A DNA stretch of 64,000 nucleotides from Enoplolaimus lenunculus (GCA_030248215.1 JASANG010002443.1:47982-111981), one strand, 5' to 3'; positions 24,191 through 36,066 are shown, numbered from the stretch's first letter. Translations and numbers: made by a program. The notes: a model not told the origin generated them from the letters alone.

Positions 24191-24885
24191 CCTTAGCTTA
24201 GAAATAGTTTACGCGAAGACAAGACGCTTGGTTCAGTCTTTTCCTAAACATAAACCGCTACGGTCTAATAAGTCTAAGCGTATGCGTAAGTTGGACAAGA
24301 GTCAAACGTATAGCAACACTATTGTTTTCACATCAGAATACCATGGCCATAAAACGTCACCGAAAGTTTCAGTACCAAAAACACTACTACGCTTTGGAGG
24401 TTAAACTCGGCACCCAGGGCACACGGCTAAAATTGGTGTACCATTTTAGAAGGAAACTATGCGCCTTGCGCATATTTCAGGTATTGTAGTTGTTGGTCGC
24501 GGACTCATAGTAGGTTCAGGATCATATAGAGGGAGGCTAGAAATGTTTCTAGTACGTTTATACAAGGGTTTTGATACATTACAAGGGTGTACGAATAGTT
24601 TCTAGAGGGTGCATGGGGGTGCAAAACGTTTGTAGAGGATCGTACAACCCCCAAATGCCCTTTGTTCTGGGTACCGGCTTGTGTCGTGGCCGCACAGACT
24701 TCTCTCACAAACGTAGAAAGCATACGGCCTGTGCGACGTGTGCTAATGCGTATATGCCATATAAACTCTATATGGTTTGGGAATAAAACCAGCGTATGTG
24801 TATAGTGGAGATTTGGACTATACAAGAACCATGAGATTCAGTTTTATAAAACTAGCACGATTGCACTCAGTCGTATGGAGTCCAG

Positions 24886-25105
24886 GGTCCATGTTACTTT
24901 TAAGGCCGTCCCGGTTTTTGGTTGGTTTGTAAAAGAGTAGGCTTACATTCTAGGCTTAGGCTTAGGCGAAGGTTTAGGTTAAGGCTTACGCTTAGGCTCA
25001 GGGTTAGGCTTAGGCTTAGTAATATGCTTTTGCAAAGCTAAGGCTTAGTGTTAGGCTTAAGAATACGCTTAATGTACTGTTACGGCCCTAAAAGTAGCAT
25101 TGGCC
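24886..25105 (+). mobile_element. TTAGGC element, type B
   Basis: Left end GGTCCATGTTACTTTTAAGG, right end ACGGCCCTAAAAGTAGCATT. The core is partly duplicated (two TTAGGC blocks split by AATATGCTTTTGCAAAG). Confidence 0.85.
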
Positions 25106-25559
25106 GAGTCCAGAATAGTACAAAGACGATGTGTCAGATAACCAGAGGGGTGTCATGGAAGCAGTTCAGCCCCTCCCAGCGAAAATTTTCATTTTTCACC
25201 AAGACATACTTTAAAAAACCGTTTGTACGCGTGTTTAATATCTCAACCGGATGTTCGTCTTGAAATTGTTCCGGCCTTCTCTTGCAAGTTGAGTTGGCTG
25301 TGGTGCCAGTGGCCGGAGCGACCTCATGAAACTAGCGACATCGGTAGGCCAGAAGTAAAGCAAATTTTGAGCAAATGAGTTGTCAATCACGCCAGTTTAG
25401 TTTATTTTCGATGACGTTAAACTGTAACGGAATCTCGAAACAAAAGGCTTGAAAATGTAATTACCACAATACTCGCGGGTATAATTAGATCGACAAGCGA
25501 ATTTTTAGTTCACTCTCAAAGGTTTCCAGCAAAAGTAGTAAATCATTGTAACAAGCGAC

Positions 25560-25763
25560 GGCCAATGTATAGAAAAGTGCCTGGAACAGTAGTATAAGCA
25601 TATTCCTAAGACTAAGCTTAAAGCCTAAGTGTAAGAATGAGCAGATCATATGCCTAAGCCTAAGCCTAAGCCTAATCCCAAGCAAAAACTAGTCTAAAGC
25701 TTAAGCTTACTCTATTACAGTCCCGCCAGAAAACGTTGCGGCACTGTTGTTTTACATGGGCCC
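25560..25763 (-). mobile_element. TTAGGC element, type C
   Basis: Left end GGCCAATGTATAGAAAAGTG; right end ACTGTTGTTTTACATGGGCC. Confidence 0.85.
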
Positions 25764-26265
25764 AGGCGACTATTAACAGTTGGCAATATTGTAACAAGTG
25801 TCGATACTCTGTAGATTTCTAAAAAACGCTAAAGAAATGTTTGCTTGTTAACGTATGACAGAAATTGAACTCAGATGTGAGCTGAATGCGTTCTACTTCT
25901 TTCTGTTTCAAGATTACCCTGTTGTAATATCTACGCATAATTACTATTTCAACAAGCTAAAGTTGGTGTTGTTGCTGTTGTCGGGCCCGTAGCAAACGAG
26001 TGACGTTTGGCCCACGTAGAAAATTTTCAACCTTACTTGTAAGTCACTAAAACTGCTTCTATGTCCCTGCTAAAAATAATATTTTTAGCAATAAATATCC
26101 GACAGTTTTCAAATCTGAGAAGGATATTAATTACCGGAGCCGGATATCCGGTTGCATGTCGCTTTGTTAATTGTTAAAGAAAAAATAGCACAGTGTAAAA
26201 CGTTTTTTCGTGATTTAAGTAGATGGTCATTTATACAAGCATTTCTGTGCTTGCATTGCAAAACA

Positions 26266-26420
26266 GGCCCATGTATAGAACAGGGCCGAAACGTTTTTCA
26301 GCAGGGCTGAAATAGTATCAATTTAAGCTCTGGACTAACTGTTTTGCTTAGGCTTAGGCTTAGGCTTAGGCTAAGGAATATGCTTATACTACTGATCCGG
26401 CCCTGTTTTATACATGGGCC
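26266..26420 (+). mobile_element. TTAGGC element, type C
   Basis: Left end GGCCCATGTATAGAACAGGG; right end CCGGCCCTGTTTTATACATG. About four hexamers in the core. Confidence 0.9.
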
Positions 26421-26558
26421 GCAAAACTCTACCTGAAACTGTAATCAAATTTTTTGCAACCAAAAATATACTGCATAAAAACAGTTTCTTTTTGTTCATA
26501 AAATAGTGTTGACTTCCTCATACAGTAAAATCTTCTACGAAAAATTTATAGAAATCTT

Positions 26559-26765
26559 GGCCAATGTAAAGAACAGGGGCGGAACAGCATTACAACCATA
26601 TTCCTAAGCCTAAGCCTAAGCCTAAACCTAAGTCGAAGCATAAGAAAGAGCATATTTCTAAGCCTAAGCCTGAGCCTTAGCCAAACAAAAAAATCAGTCT
26701 AACGCTTAATCTTATTCTTTTCAAGTCCCACAGAAAAACGTTCCGCCCCTGATCTTTACATGGGC
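26559..26765 (-). mobile_element. TTAGGC element, type A
   Basis: Left end GGCCAATGTAAAGAACAGGG; right end TCCGCCCCTGATCTTTACAT. Close to the family consensus. Confidence 0.92.
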
Positions 26766-26935
26766 GGAAATCTTGTTCTGAAACCTTGTGGATTTTATTG
26801 CTGAACAACCGAAAACACTGAAACATGCAACTTTTGCTTCCATGCCTTGATTACAGGTACTTTATAGCTGTTGGTTTAAAAATTCTTCCGGTTTAATTGA
26901 ACCAAACAACAGAATCATTACTGATTATTTAGATC

Positions 26936-27098
26936 GGTGTAAAGATTAAGGGCGGAACGTTTTTCTGCGGGACTGCAACAGTGTAGTTTAAGCTTTGGAC
27001 CGATTTTTTAGCTTAGGTTAGGCTTAGGCTTAGCCAAAGCTCATTTTAAGGCTTAAAAATATGCTTGTACTGGTACGGTCCTATTCTATGCATTGGCA
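26936..27098 (+). mobile_element. TTAGGC element, type A, diverged ends
   Basis: Left end GTGTAAAGATTAAGGGCGGA; right end ACGGTCCTATTCTATGCATT; short core. Confidence 0.8.
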
Positions 27099-27533
27099 CT
27101 GATTAAGAACAATTCCTCAAATCACACGTGCACCAAATGAAATCTGCCATGCTTTAAATATTGAATTTTGTCATCTCATATGAATAATTTAAAAACGACA
27201 CAGTGAACTGGCCATATTTCACGTTTAAAAGGGCTCACATTCGGGGTTATAAAGGCGCTAAGCCAGACACTGGCTGAGTCTCTAGAGTCCTTGCTCGTTA
27301 GAAAGTTGAATCTGTCAAATTATAATTTGAACTCAATGGCACTTTTCAGGCGCTCATACAATTCGTTTGATTCAACGTACGTTCGCATGCTTATGTATCG
27401 GCAATCACGTCACTCTGGATCTTATATAATTGACATCATAGATCAAATGAACAACGCCTTTAAGTCCATAAATTTCAGACTATTTTTAAAAAAGGTGATT
27501 ATTTACAGTGTAAATCGCCAGGGGCGCAACAGG

Positions 27534-27735
27534 GGCCAATGTAAACAACAGGGGCGGAACAGTTTTATTAGGATAGCTTACGCGTAAGCCTAAGCCTAAG
27601 CATTAGAATGTGCTTCTTCCTAAACCTAAGCGTAAGCCTAAGCCTAAGCCAAGCAAAAATTCGTCTAAAGCTTAAGCATAATACTCCATTGTAATCCCAC
27701 TGAAAAACGTTCCATCCCTGATCTTTATATGGGCC
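27534..27735 (-). mobile_element. TTAGGC element, type A
   Basis: Left end GGCCAATGTAAACAACAGGG; right end TCCATCCCTGATCTTTATAT. An open frame runs into it from 27207 without a recognisable domain. Confidence 0.9.
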
Positions 27736-27820
27736 GCAACAGGTAGAAAGCGGAAGAGGACATGACCCCCCATTGTGTGACATAAGCAAATTTATTTAAC
27801 AATTAGGTGTTAGCTGGAAC

Positions 27821-27989
27821 GGCCCATGTAAAGATCAGAGGCGGAACGTTTTTTTGTGGGAGTAGAATAGATTAAGCTTAAGCTTTACACTAATATGAAT
27901 AAACTCATTCTTACGCTTAGGCTTAGGTTTAGGATTAGGCTTAGGAATATGCTTATAATACTGTTCCGCCCCTGTTGTTTACATTGGCC
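27821..27989 (+). mobile_element. TTAGGC element, type A
   Basis: Left end GGCCCATGTAAAGATCAGAG; right end TCCGCCCCTGTTGTTTACAT. It is in the opposite orientation to its neighbour 85 bp away. Confidence 0.92.
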
Positions 27990-28117
27990 GCTGAGACAGA
28001 CTTTAAAAAATATTAGTTACGTATTTACGAATTGGTGTAGAAATCGCCAAACTATAGAATGCAGGCAACGCCCATATACCGATAGCGGTATAAGCTATTT
28101 CCTTGACAGTGCATATG

Positions 28118-28265
28118 GTCCATGTTACTTCAAGGGGCGTCCAGGTTTCTGGTGGGTCCATAAAAGAGAAGGTTTACATTCTAGATTACATTTTTTGCTT
28201 AGGCTTAGGCTTAGGCTTAGGAATACGCTTAATCTACTGTTACGCCCCTTAAAGTAACATTGGCC
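28118..28265 (+). mobile_element. TTAGGC element, type B
   Basis: Left end GGTCCATGTTACTTCAAGGG; right end TACGCCCCTTAAAGTAACAT. It lies about 170 bp upstream of the signal-peptide exon of the saposin-type gene. Confidence 0.9.
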
Positions 28266-28439
28266 GTCCAGATTATGGGACTGGAGTTCAAAGTAAAACA
28301 ACAAAGATAACGTTGACACTGAGAATTAAACCTAAAAGTTATATTTTGTTATCAAACACAAATTATTAGGCGCATCAGGTTTGCTTTTTGGCTGGTTCCG
28401 TTATCAGTGTAGAAACCTAAAAGCATTTTTACATATTTG

Positions 28440-31400
28440 ATGGTCAAAAACAACACAATGAATTGGTTTTCATACGTCGGTATTTGTGCCTTATTTGGTA
28501 AGTTTGTTACCTTTGAATGTCCTGTTTCAACCACAGGTGTAAGTTTAGCTCATGTGCAAAATGTGCCTTTGATAAAGTGTTGGTAAAATTTTTTGCCGAA
28601 AATTTTCAGTTTTTTACATTAAACTCGTGCTTTTAGCGGGTACCTTGTATAACTTTGGGCTCATGTAAAGGTCAGTGGTGGAACGTTGTTCTGTTGGACT
28701 GCAATAGATGTAACCTTACGCATTAGACTAATTTTTTTGGTTAGCTTAGGTTTAGGCTTAGGCTTAGGCTTAGGAATATGCTCATTCTTACGCTTAGGCT
28801 TAGGCTTCTTTCTTTGCATTAAAACTCGTGTTTTTAGCGTTTTTTTTGGAAATTTGGGCCCATGTAAAGGCCCATGTGAAGATCAGGGGCGGGATGTTTT
28901 TCTGTGGGACTGAAATAGACTAAGCTTACGGTTTAGACTAATTTGTTTGCTTGGCTGACGTTAACATTTAAGCTTAACCCTCAATGGCCCGACAGTCTGC
29001 ATATGTAGACATAACCAGTTCGACAATTGATTGTTCGGCAGGTGCTATAGTTAAGAATCTATTGTTTAATTTCCATCGATAATTATTCTGTTATAGTGTT
29101 AAAACTTTAGCATTGTGGGACGTTGCTTCTTTACCATATACCGCTACATACTTTTTTATTTTTTCAGATATTTCGTTAGATTTGGGAAATCTGGAGATTT
29201 ATTTAAGATAAGGATGTTTTTGTTTATTTCCTTTCTTTTATCTTTTAAGGCTGTGTTGCCGTTGTCTCTTTCACACTCTCGCAATATACTAAAAGCTTAC
29301 TTTTACTTTTCATTCTTACCAGACCCGCGACTATCTTTATAAAAAAACACAAACAAAAAAAAACAAATAATTTTAAAATTAAACGTAGAAATAAACTCAT
29401 TTTTACGCTTAGGCTTAGGCTTAGGAATATGCTTATAATACTGTTCAGCCGCTATTCTTTACATTGGTCTAACTTTTGGCATCATTTAAAGAGCGTTAAG
29501 TACAGAGATTTGTCAAAAAAAACTCCTGACATTAGGACTACTTTTAAGGGTATTTAAAGCAACCACATCAATTCAATTTTTCAAGGTGAAAATTATTCTA
29601 TAAAAATATGCGTGTCCCCATTAGACTATTGGGTAACACTTTGTCTGCTTGTAGACACCATATCGTATTCAAAAATTCGTATTTGTCTGGTGATATCATG
29701 TGTAGGTCACCTTTTGCTCTTCAATATCATATGATCTTCGAGGTATTGTCTGCGAATATCATACGATATATTTTCAAATGTCTGCATGCGTGAGGCAACA
29801 TACACAAATTGTCCTGTTAAATACCATATGATACTAGAATGTGAAATTTGAATTTTTGAATAATAAAGCTGCGGTTGTAAGCGATTTTGTGTCGGATACG
29901 TTTTACAGGCGTATATTTGGTATTTAAAGCAGCACATTTGTGCCTCTCACGTTCGACTTTCCATTCATTTATCAGCACCCAAAAATTACACTGTCCTGCT
30001 GAATATTAAATAAAGCTCACAGCGCTGAGATGATTTTATCAATAAGATTATATAAGTTGCTTCAAGAAAATAGCATTTTTGTTTTCTTTAATTTTTTCAC
30101 CTTAAATTTAAAACAGTTTTTCTAAAATAGACTTTTAAGCAGCCATGTTTTCAGTGTTTTGGTTTGTGAAGTATTGATTACAGCATGTACGTATGGCGAA
30201 ACTATATTAAAAGGGGCGACAAAAGATGGATGCGGACGTTGTGTTCAAGCAGTTACAATCGCAAAGCATCCTGAGAATTTGGTACATATATACATATACA
30301 TATACATATACATGTACATACGTATATACATACATATATATGTGTGTCACGATGGCTTAAGCTTATCGAGGTATATTTTGTATTGTCGGCTATCCTGATG
30401 TGACATTCACTGCTTGCACTGCAATATCACATGATATTCGAAATATTGTTCGTCAATAGCGTATGACATGTTTGAAAATGTCTGCAAAGTTGTGGTAAAT
30501 TAGCAAGAATGTCCTGTAGAATATCATATGATACTAAAATTTGAAATTTGAATTATTCGTACTTAAGAATGTATTTAGGCAAAATTCTCGCCAGAAACGG
30601 AAAAAAGCTATTAATTCAGTATTCCAAATCATTCGAAGCTGCATTATCTGAGTTTTCATTGTATTAAGCACTTGTTCATAAAATAATATTGACTTCCACA
30701 TACAGTAATTTTCTACGAAAAATTTATACAAATCTTGGCCAATGTATTAAGAACACGGGCGGAACAGTATTATAAGCATATTCCTAAGCCTAAAGGCAAA
30801 GCATCGCATATGACTTTGTTCAGTGTCGGTTGTGTACGTTACACAAATTTAGGATCGGATTCTTGGTTCCGTGTCATCTGCTGTGTGCCAAATTGTGAAC
30901 CCTGAACTAATCGACTCGTGCCGTGCAACTTTTGTTGCGAAAACGCGACTGTTCATCGGAGATACGGCAAAAATTGACGCAAACACTGTCTGCAAACAAC
31001 TGAACGCGTGCAATCAACAAAGCGTACAACTCAGTAAGATTTTTGCAGTAGCAATTTTTAGTTTATAAATTTAAAGCAAAATACTTGCAGCTACAATATG
31101 AAGTTTTGAAAGAAACTTTGTGGTTTATATAACAGGTTTTATGGGTTAAACCAGGGGACAACCGGAGGTCTGCCTCCGGATCCGACTCCAGCAGAAAATT
31201 GGCGACCTGCTCCGGTTGAATTTTTGCGGCATGTTCCGGCTAGTTCGGCGGTAAAATTTTGCATAATGTTGAAAAATTTATCTGTTTAACAGGGTGCAAT
31301 CGGATACCAAAACCTGACGGAGCCGGAGCCGGAACCGGATAAGATTGCATTCAGATATCAGAACGTAGCTTACAATTTTTCCTTCCGTGGCTTAATATAC

Positions 31401-34367
31401 CCAATGTGTTCACATGACAAAGTTTAACATCTAACAGCGATACTTTTTAACACTTTAGTAATGACCCCTATTATACTATTCTATGTTTTTGTAGCGTTGC
31501 GTTTAGCTGTAATATTCACTTGGCTGATGTTCCCTTTAAGGAAATCCAAGGGATGGGAGTTAGAGCGTCAGTCTCAGCAAATCTCAGTATTTGGCAAGTC
31601 TCGGTTTCTTGAGTGCCGTTATTTCCTGTCTCTGTCCATGCCTGGCTTAGAAACAACGCAATATTTTTCTTACTTATTTAAGATGGTATAAATTTATTGA
31701 AGTTTTTAAAAATAATATCCGGCAAGTTAAAATATCGGAACCGCAGCCGGAGCCGGATGTAGATTTTTTGCCAGAGCCAGATATTCCGTTGCACCCTGCT
31801 GTTTAGGGCGTTTCGTTTTACTTTTGTAACAATTTTCAAGAAAGAATTTCCGAAATTTCTCCGAAATTAGCGTAAGAACAAACAACTTAACAACGCATTG
31901 CTGATTTTGGCTAAAATTAACAAATTAACCATCAATTTTACTGCCTAATTTCGCCATCTCCGGCTCCGATATTTTTCACATCCGGTTGCATCCTGGTTTA
32001 AACTATGCTTATTTTTGCATGATTTTATAGTCTAAGATCAATATATAAAGTAGTCTTACTTATCTGCGTTATGTTGGTTTGCAATATTGTAACACATGGT
32101 CTAAACATTCACAATGTTGCATTTAAGATAAAGACGGCAGCAAACGCAAAAGTTCAACTGCCCAGTGATAAGTTGCGGGTTATAAGCATGTGAGACATGC
32201 TTGTCCTGGTGCATATGCAATATATATGCAATGCACTTTGTGTAGTATGCTTGCCGGGAGCGTACGGTCGACATGTAAAGCCGATGAAAAATGCAGTTGG
32301 ACAGGCGGGCTGCGTGGCGCAATGGTAGAGTGTTCGCTTAAGGATCCGTAGGCTGACAGCGCGATCCCCGCTCGGGAAGCCCGCTTTTCCAGCTGCTTAG
32401 CTGAAAGGTCTGAACTTCCGGTTCCTACCTAGGTTGACACGGGTTTAGCAGACTGTTTTCATAGACAACACGAGTGTTCTCTGCTTAGCCAATATTGATT
32501 TACGTATTTAGAATTAGGCAAATGTAGTCAATCAACAATCCGCTGTTGCAAGAACGTGAAAACGTTGTCGATTCAGCATAAAAAACTCTGACAAACTTAA
32601 ATAATCGAAGCATATGCACTTTCCATTCCGAAAATATTGTATATAAAATTTGTGTATTATTAATAATCTGTATTCAACTGTTTGTGGTAATCAGGCTTCA
32701 AAGGTCAATTTTTTCCATATCTGAAACAAACCCGAATACCCTAAACCAAAAGATGTGTCCGAACATTTCATAACCAGAATTTCAAAGCGATTTGGCAAAC
32801 AAATAAATAATTGAAGGAATTGTTTTTCATTCACTGAGTGACGAATAATACTGATGTTATGTTGAAAATTTCAATTAATTTTGAAGTATACTGCACAGGG
32901 CATACAGAACTGAATGATTAACTAAACGAGGTCGAAGCTTGCAATAACACAGCTAAGACAGCTTCAAAGCTAAAATTTTTGCTGTGAAATTATCTGCCGG
33001 GACAGCTCGAAGCGTAAATTTTTTGAAAAGATAGCACATGCGTTAAGTTTAGATTTTTGATCACAGAACTGGACTGATGGAATGCTTCGAAGTCTTTACA
33101 TTGTTGCGAAAAGCAGCACATATGCTCTCTAAAAGCTTAAACTAACTTGGTTAACGTTAAGGTAATCAGGCAGTGTTAAACTATCTAAATTAACTAAACT
33201 AGCAGATTGGTTTACGCTTAAACTCATTTAAAATCTTACGTATTATCAGTTTAAGCTAAGCTTAGTGAACTCTTAGATACACATAATTTCTGAGCTGCAC
33301 ATGTTACTTAAATTAAAAATAACTATACTTAAACTTGTGTTAAACTTAAAAAATGTTAGTTTAAGTAAAACTTAAAATTCTAGTTCAGTTAGTCCGTCCA
33401 GCCATTTAAGTTTTACTAAAACAAATATTCAAGTTTACTTAACCTATAGTTTAAGTTTAACTTTTTAGACAGTAGCACAGCTTTGAAACCTATTATTTGC
33501 AGCGAAATCGAACAATAAGACAGCCTTCTCTCCAGCAAAAAGCAATTAAACCTTTGAAAATGACTCTCGAATAAACGGCTCGAGTCCATAAATGTCCCAT
33601 AGACCCCAAAACGCTGTCAAAACCTTGCAAAACAGTAATCGAAGTATTTTAGCCGAATCCAACTCAGCGTCGGTACAGCTGACTGAAACTGCACAATGTT
33701 TGGGTTGCAAAATTGGCACAGAACTGCTACAAGACATACTTACCGATAATCATGTTTGGGGATATTTGACGACTCTTTTTAAGGAACACGTTTGCATAAC
33801 CGTTCCACAAAACGTCCAAGGACTGGTAAGTAGTCGACAAATGATGTGTTAAAAATATGCCGTGTTATGGACTCTACCCGATTACGGACTATTAGGGATA
33901 CGGACTCCTATTGATTCGGACTCAAAATGGGGACCCCCTCTTTCCCCTCCTCTTATTCGGGTCAATACAGTATGTATATATATATATTAACACCGAATCT
34001 ACGACAATTCGTTGCCCATCAACTTGTCGCCCAGTAGTATACTTGACATTATCGGTTGTAGTCTAAAGCTGTTCGACTGATGTTTAAAACCAACAGTTTG
34101 TTAATATATAAATTTGGAGCGTTCTCGACAAAAAAGATAATATTTTTTGGATAATAAACATACTCAGAAAAAATAATTCGTGTTTTATTTCAAATCTTAC
34201 GCAAGTTTCACTTCAAATTCAACGTTCAAAACGTATCCTCATGGCATGTGCAGAGTTGAAGCCCCTTATATATATTTTTACTATTTTAGTGCAATATTGC
34301 TCCTCAACTGATTCAATATATAGCAACTATGATTGCGCAACAAACAACGTCAAGCACGCTGTGCACT
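28440..34367 (+). CDS. Secreted saposin-B multi-domain protein (3' end not found)
   Basis: Five exons join in phase: 28440-28497 (signal peptide; in-frame ATGs at 28440 and 28458; donor TTTG|GTAAGT, phase 1), 30184-30281 (acceptor gattacag; ends phase 0), 30853-31033 (acceptor atttag; ends phase 1), 33653-33825 (acceptor tattttag; donor CTG|GTAAGT, phase 0) and 34290-34367 (acceptor attttag; donor ACT|GTAAGT). The signal segment is MNWFSYVGICALFA. Domain 1 shows all six SapB cysteines (CGRC, then SAVC, DSC, TVC, NAC). Domain 2 shows five (CLGC, HVC, then C and TLC); the sixth must lie in the next exon. In both, 10 residues separate C3 from C4 and 23 separate C4 from C5. Known for SapB domains: small helical disulfide-linked folds that bind or perturb lipids; prosaposins carry several in tandem. 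Whether this is a lysosomal activator or a pore-forming defence protein cannot be told. Confidence 0.82.
28657..28820 (+). mobile_element. TTAGGC element, type A, right end lost
   Basis: Left end GGGCTCATGTAAAGGTCAG, TTAGGC core, then sequence no longer resembling the right terminus. First intron of the saposin-type gene. Confidence 0.75.
28856..28955 (+). mobile_element. TTAGGC-family type A left-half fragment
   Basis: GGGCCCATGTAAAGGCCCATG shows a doubled start, followed by GATCAGGGGCGGGATG and the flank GGTTTAGACTAATTTG. The hexamer core is missing. First intron of the saposin-type gene. Confidence 0.7.
29397..29468 (+). mobile_element. TTAGGC-family right-half fragment
   Basis: A few TTAGGC units, GAATATGCTTATAATACTG, and an end CTATTCTTTACATTGGTC. 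First intron of the saposin-type gene. Confidence 0.7.
30282..30343. repeat. TATACA-type simple repeat at a splice donor
   Basis: A TATACA/CATATA repeat starts directly at the donor of the first SapB exon (TTG|GTACATATA) and fills the start of that intron. Confidence 0.8.
30738..30795 (-). mobile_element. TTAGGC-family left-end fragment
   Basis: GGCCAATGTATTAAGAACACG, GGGCGGAACAGTATTATAAG and one CCTAAG unit, ending about 60 bp before the second SapB exon. Confidence 0.7.
31152..31995. mobile_element. hAT-like element (outer), 8-bp target duplication
   Basis: Ends CAGGGGACAACCGGAGGT and CATCCGGTTGCATCCTG, flanked by GGTTAAAC (31144-31151) and GTTTAAAC (31996-32003). A second element is nested at 31290-31798. 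It lies in the third intron of the saposin-type gene. Confidence 0.85.
31290..31798. mobile_element. hAT-like element (inner), 8-bp target duplication
   Basis: Ends CAGGGTGCAATCGGATACC and TATTCCGTTGCACCCTG, flanked by CTGTTTAA (31282-31289) and CTGTTTAG (31799-31806). The homologous empty site is at 7329-7336. A 76-codon ORF inside (31461-31691) has no recognised domain. Confidence 0.9.
32305..32384 (+). tRNA. tRNA-like sequence, probably a pseudogene or SINE head
   Basis: The ends GCGGGCT and AGCCCGC are complementary and 80 nt apart. TGGCGCAATGG matches the pol III A-box pattern TRGYNNARNNG. The expected B box is degenerate (GCGCGATCCCC instead of GGTTCGANTCC), and the D and anticodon stems do not pair convincingly, so this is unlikely to be a working tRNA. 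It lies in the third intron of the saposin-type gene. No second copy was noticed. Confidence 0.35.
33125..33472. mobile_element. CTCTCTAAAAGCTTAAAC MITE
   Basis: Ends CTCTCTAAAAGCTTAAACTA and TTAAGTTTAACTTTTTAGAC with a TTAAGTTTAA-rich interior. Third intron of the saposin-type gene, ending about 180 bp before the third SapB exon. Confidence 0.7.
33868..33970 (+). mobile_element. CTGTAGTGACCCG MITE, right-end fragment
   Basis: Keeps GATACGGACTCCTATTGATT and TCTTATTCGGGTCAATACAG. It begins about 40 bp after the third SapB exon donor (33825). Confidence 0.8.
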
Positions 34368-34548
34368 GTAAGTAATTATTGTTTATAAATATGCACCGGT
34401 CATATATTTGCCATTAAACTGTGAGCCCGGATTCTCAAATGTGTTTAGCACCTGTCACCCGTTAGTGGTCGGTTTTGTAACTTTCAATTTAGCGCACGAG
34501 GTTCGAAATTCAGCATGATTTTCGCATTTGATTTGTCCTATTTCTGTA

Positions 34549-34806
34549 CTCTCTAAAACCTTAAGTTTTACTCAAACTAACATTTTTTAAGCTTAACACG
34601 AGTTTAAGCAAGATAATTTTTGGTTTAAGCAACAAATCTTTCGCAGAAATTATGCGTATCTAAGATTTCATTCAGTTTAGCTTAAACTAAAAATACGTAA
34701 AATTTTTAAGCGTAAACGTACCTGTTAGTTTTGTTAATCTAGAAAGTTAGCTTAATACTGCTGGTTTAGCTTAAGCTTAAATCAAGTTAGTTTAAGCTTT
34801 TTAGAG
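34549..34806. mobile_element. CTCTCTAAAA MITE with TA duplication
   Basis: Ends CTCTCTAAAACCTTAAG and TTTAAGCTTTTTAGAG, with TA at 34547-34548 and 34807-34808. It lies downstream of the last SapB exon found. Confidence 0.82.
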
Positions 34807-35000
34807 TACCATTGCAGAACTGCGTCAGTTTGAAAACCTATCGCTATTAACTAGTTATAGATGCTATACGCATTTGAGAATACGGGCCCAGAGCGCAATT
34901 GAAATATAAATAACCGAAGCTTTAGTAGCTAAAAATCACAAAGTAGTTATGCCAGTTGAATTTCATGCAAAGAAATATCTGTTAAAACCGTATTAACATT

Positions 35001-35279
35001 AAGCCATATTCATACGTGCATGTTTTTGTTACGAGAACTTGCAGCTGCAACTTGCACTTGAAAGTTTTGTACAAAACCCCGTTCGAAACACTTGCAACTG
35101 CAAATAATTCATTAAATATCATAGCTATGAATTTAGTTCACATGCGTGAATAACCATGCAAGTTGACATAAATTTATTGCAGCCGCTTTCTCATCCGTTG
35201 ATGAAAAAATGCAAGTTCTACGTGCAATTTGCAGCTGCATGTTCTCCCATCAAAAACATACACGTATGGAAAGGGCTTA
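35001..35279. mobile_element. CACGTG/GCAGCTGC inverted-repeat element
   Basis: AGCCATATTCATACGTGCATG at one end is mirrored by CATACACGTATGGAAAGGGCT at the other, with GCAGCTGCAA inside. A half copy follows at 35690-35753. Confidence 0.75.
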
Positions 35280-35329
35280 CTTGCCTGAACACTTAATTTG
35301 TAATATATCAAATTTAGTCAGCGACTTAA

Positions 35330-35510
35330 GTACTAAGTTGTACTTAAGTAGGGTTTCAGAAGCCCAGCCAATATCATGTATTTGTTAGTGTTCAAAAAGC
35401 AAAGTATTTACTTAAGTCGGCTACTTAAGTCGGCTACTTAAGTAATTACTTAATACGCATAACTTAAGTGAATACTTAAGTTCGATTTCGGAAACCCAGC
35501 CGTTATCACT
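35330..35510. mobile_element. TACTTAAGT / GTTTCAGAAACCCAGCC element
   Basis: Palindromic TACTTAAGTA motifs end in GGTTTCAGAAGCCCAGCC and TTTCGGAAACCCAGCC. Relatives are near 15895-15935, 37741-38084 and 54955-55065. Confidence 0.65.
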
Positions 35511-35756
35511 TCTGAGCGTACAAGTTAGTATTAACGTTAAAAAACTCACTTATACAAAGAAAGAATTCCTTTATTTTTCAACGTTTTCCGGAAAAAAAGG
35601 AAAAAGCATATTTTTTTCTGGTCATAATTGTTTCAAAAAATTAACATTAAACTCTATTAATGTCGATACTATAAATCTTCTATAAGTTTTGAGTGGAATT
35701 TGCAGCTGCAAGTTCTCGCAGCAAAAAAAGTTGCACGTGTGAATAGGGCTTACTGC

Positions 35757-35836
35757 AAAAAAGTAAAGTCTAAAGCTTAAACTGACTCTATTACAGCCCC
35801 ACAAAAACGATCCATCCCTGTTCAATACACGGGTCC
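35757..35836 (-). mobile_element. TTAGGC-family right-end fragment, type C-like
   Basis: AGTCTAAAGCTTAAACTGAC, a CCCCAC block and CCATCCCTGTTCAATACACG remain; the array is absent. Confidence 0.65.
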
Positions 35837-36066
35837 TGGTTGTTTTGTGACCCGACACTCCAGAATTTGGCATTCCTCAGGATTTTCCGGAAATATTCTA
35901 AACTTAGCGGATTCACGGATCCAGTATTATTCCTATGGTGTTGTATTAAACACATAATTCAAAAAACTTCCGGCATACACTGGTTAAAGTAATCTCACTA
36001 AAAGGTTTTTATGACTAATAACAGACTCTATAAAGTACCATGAGTGCCGCCAGGTATGTGCCTGGG

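Noticed and set aside
27207..27505. Open frame of about 100 codons before the saposin-type gene
   Set aside because: Continuous but without a known domain, and it runs into a TTAGGC element.
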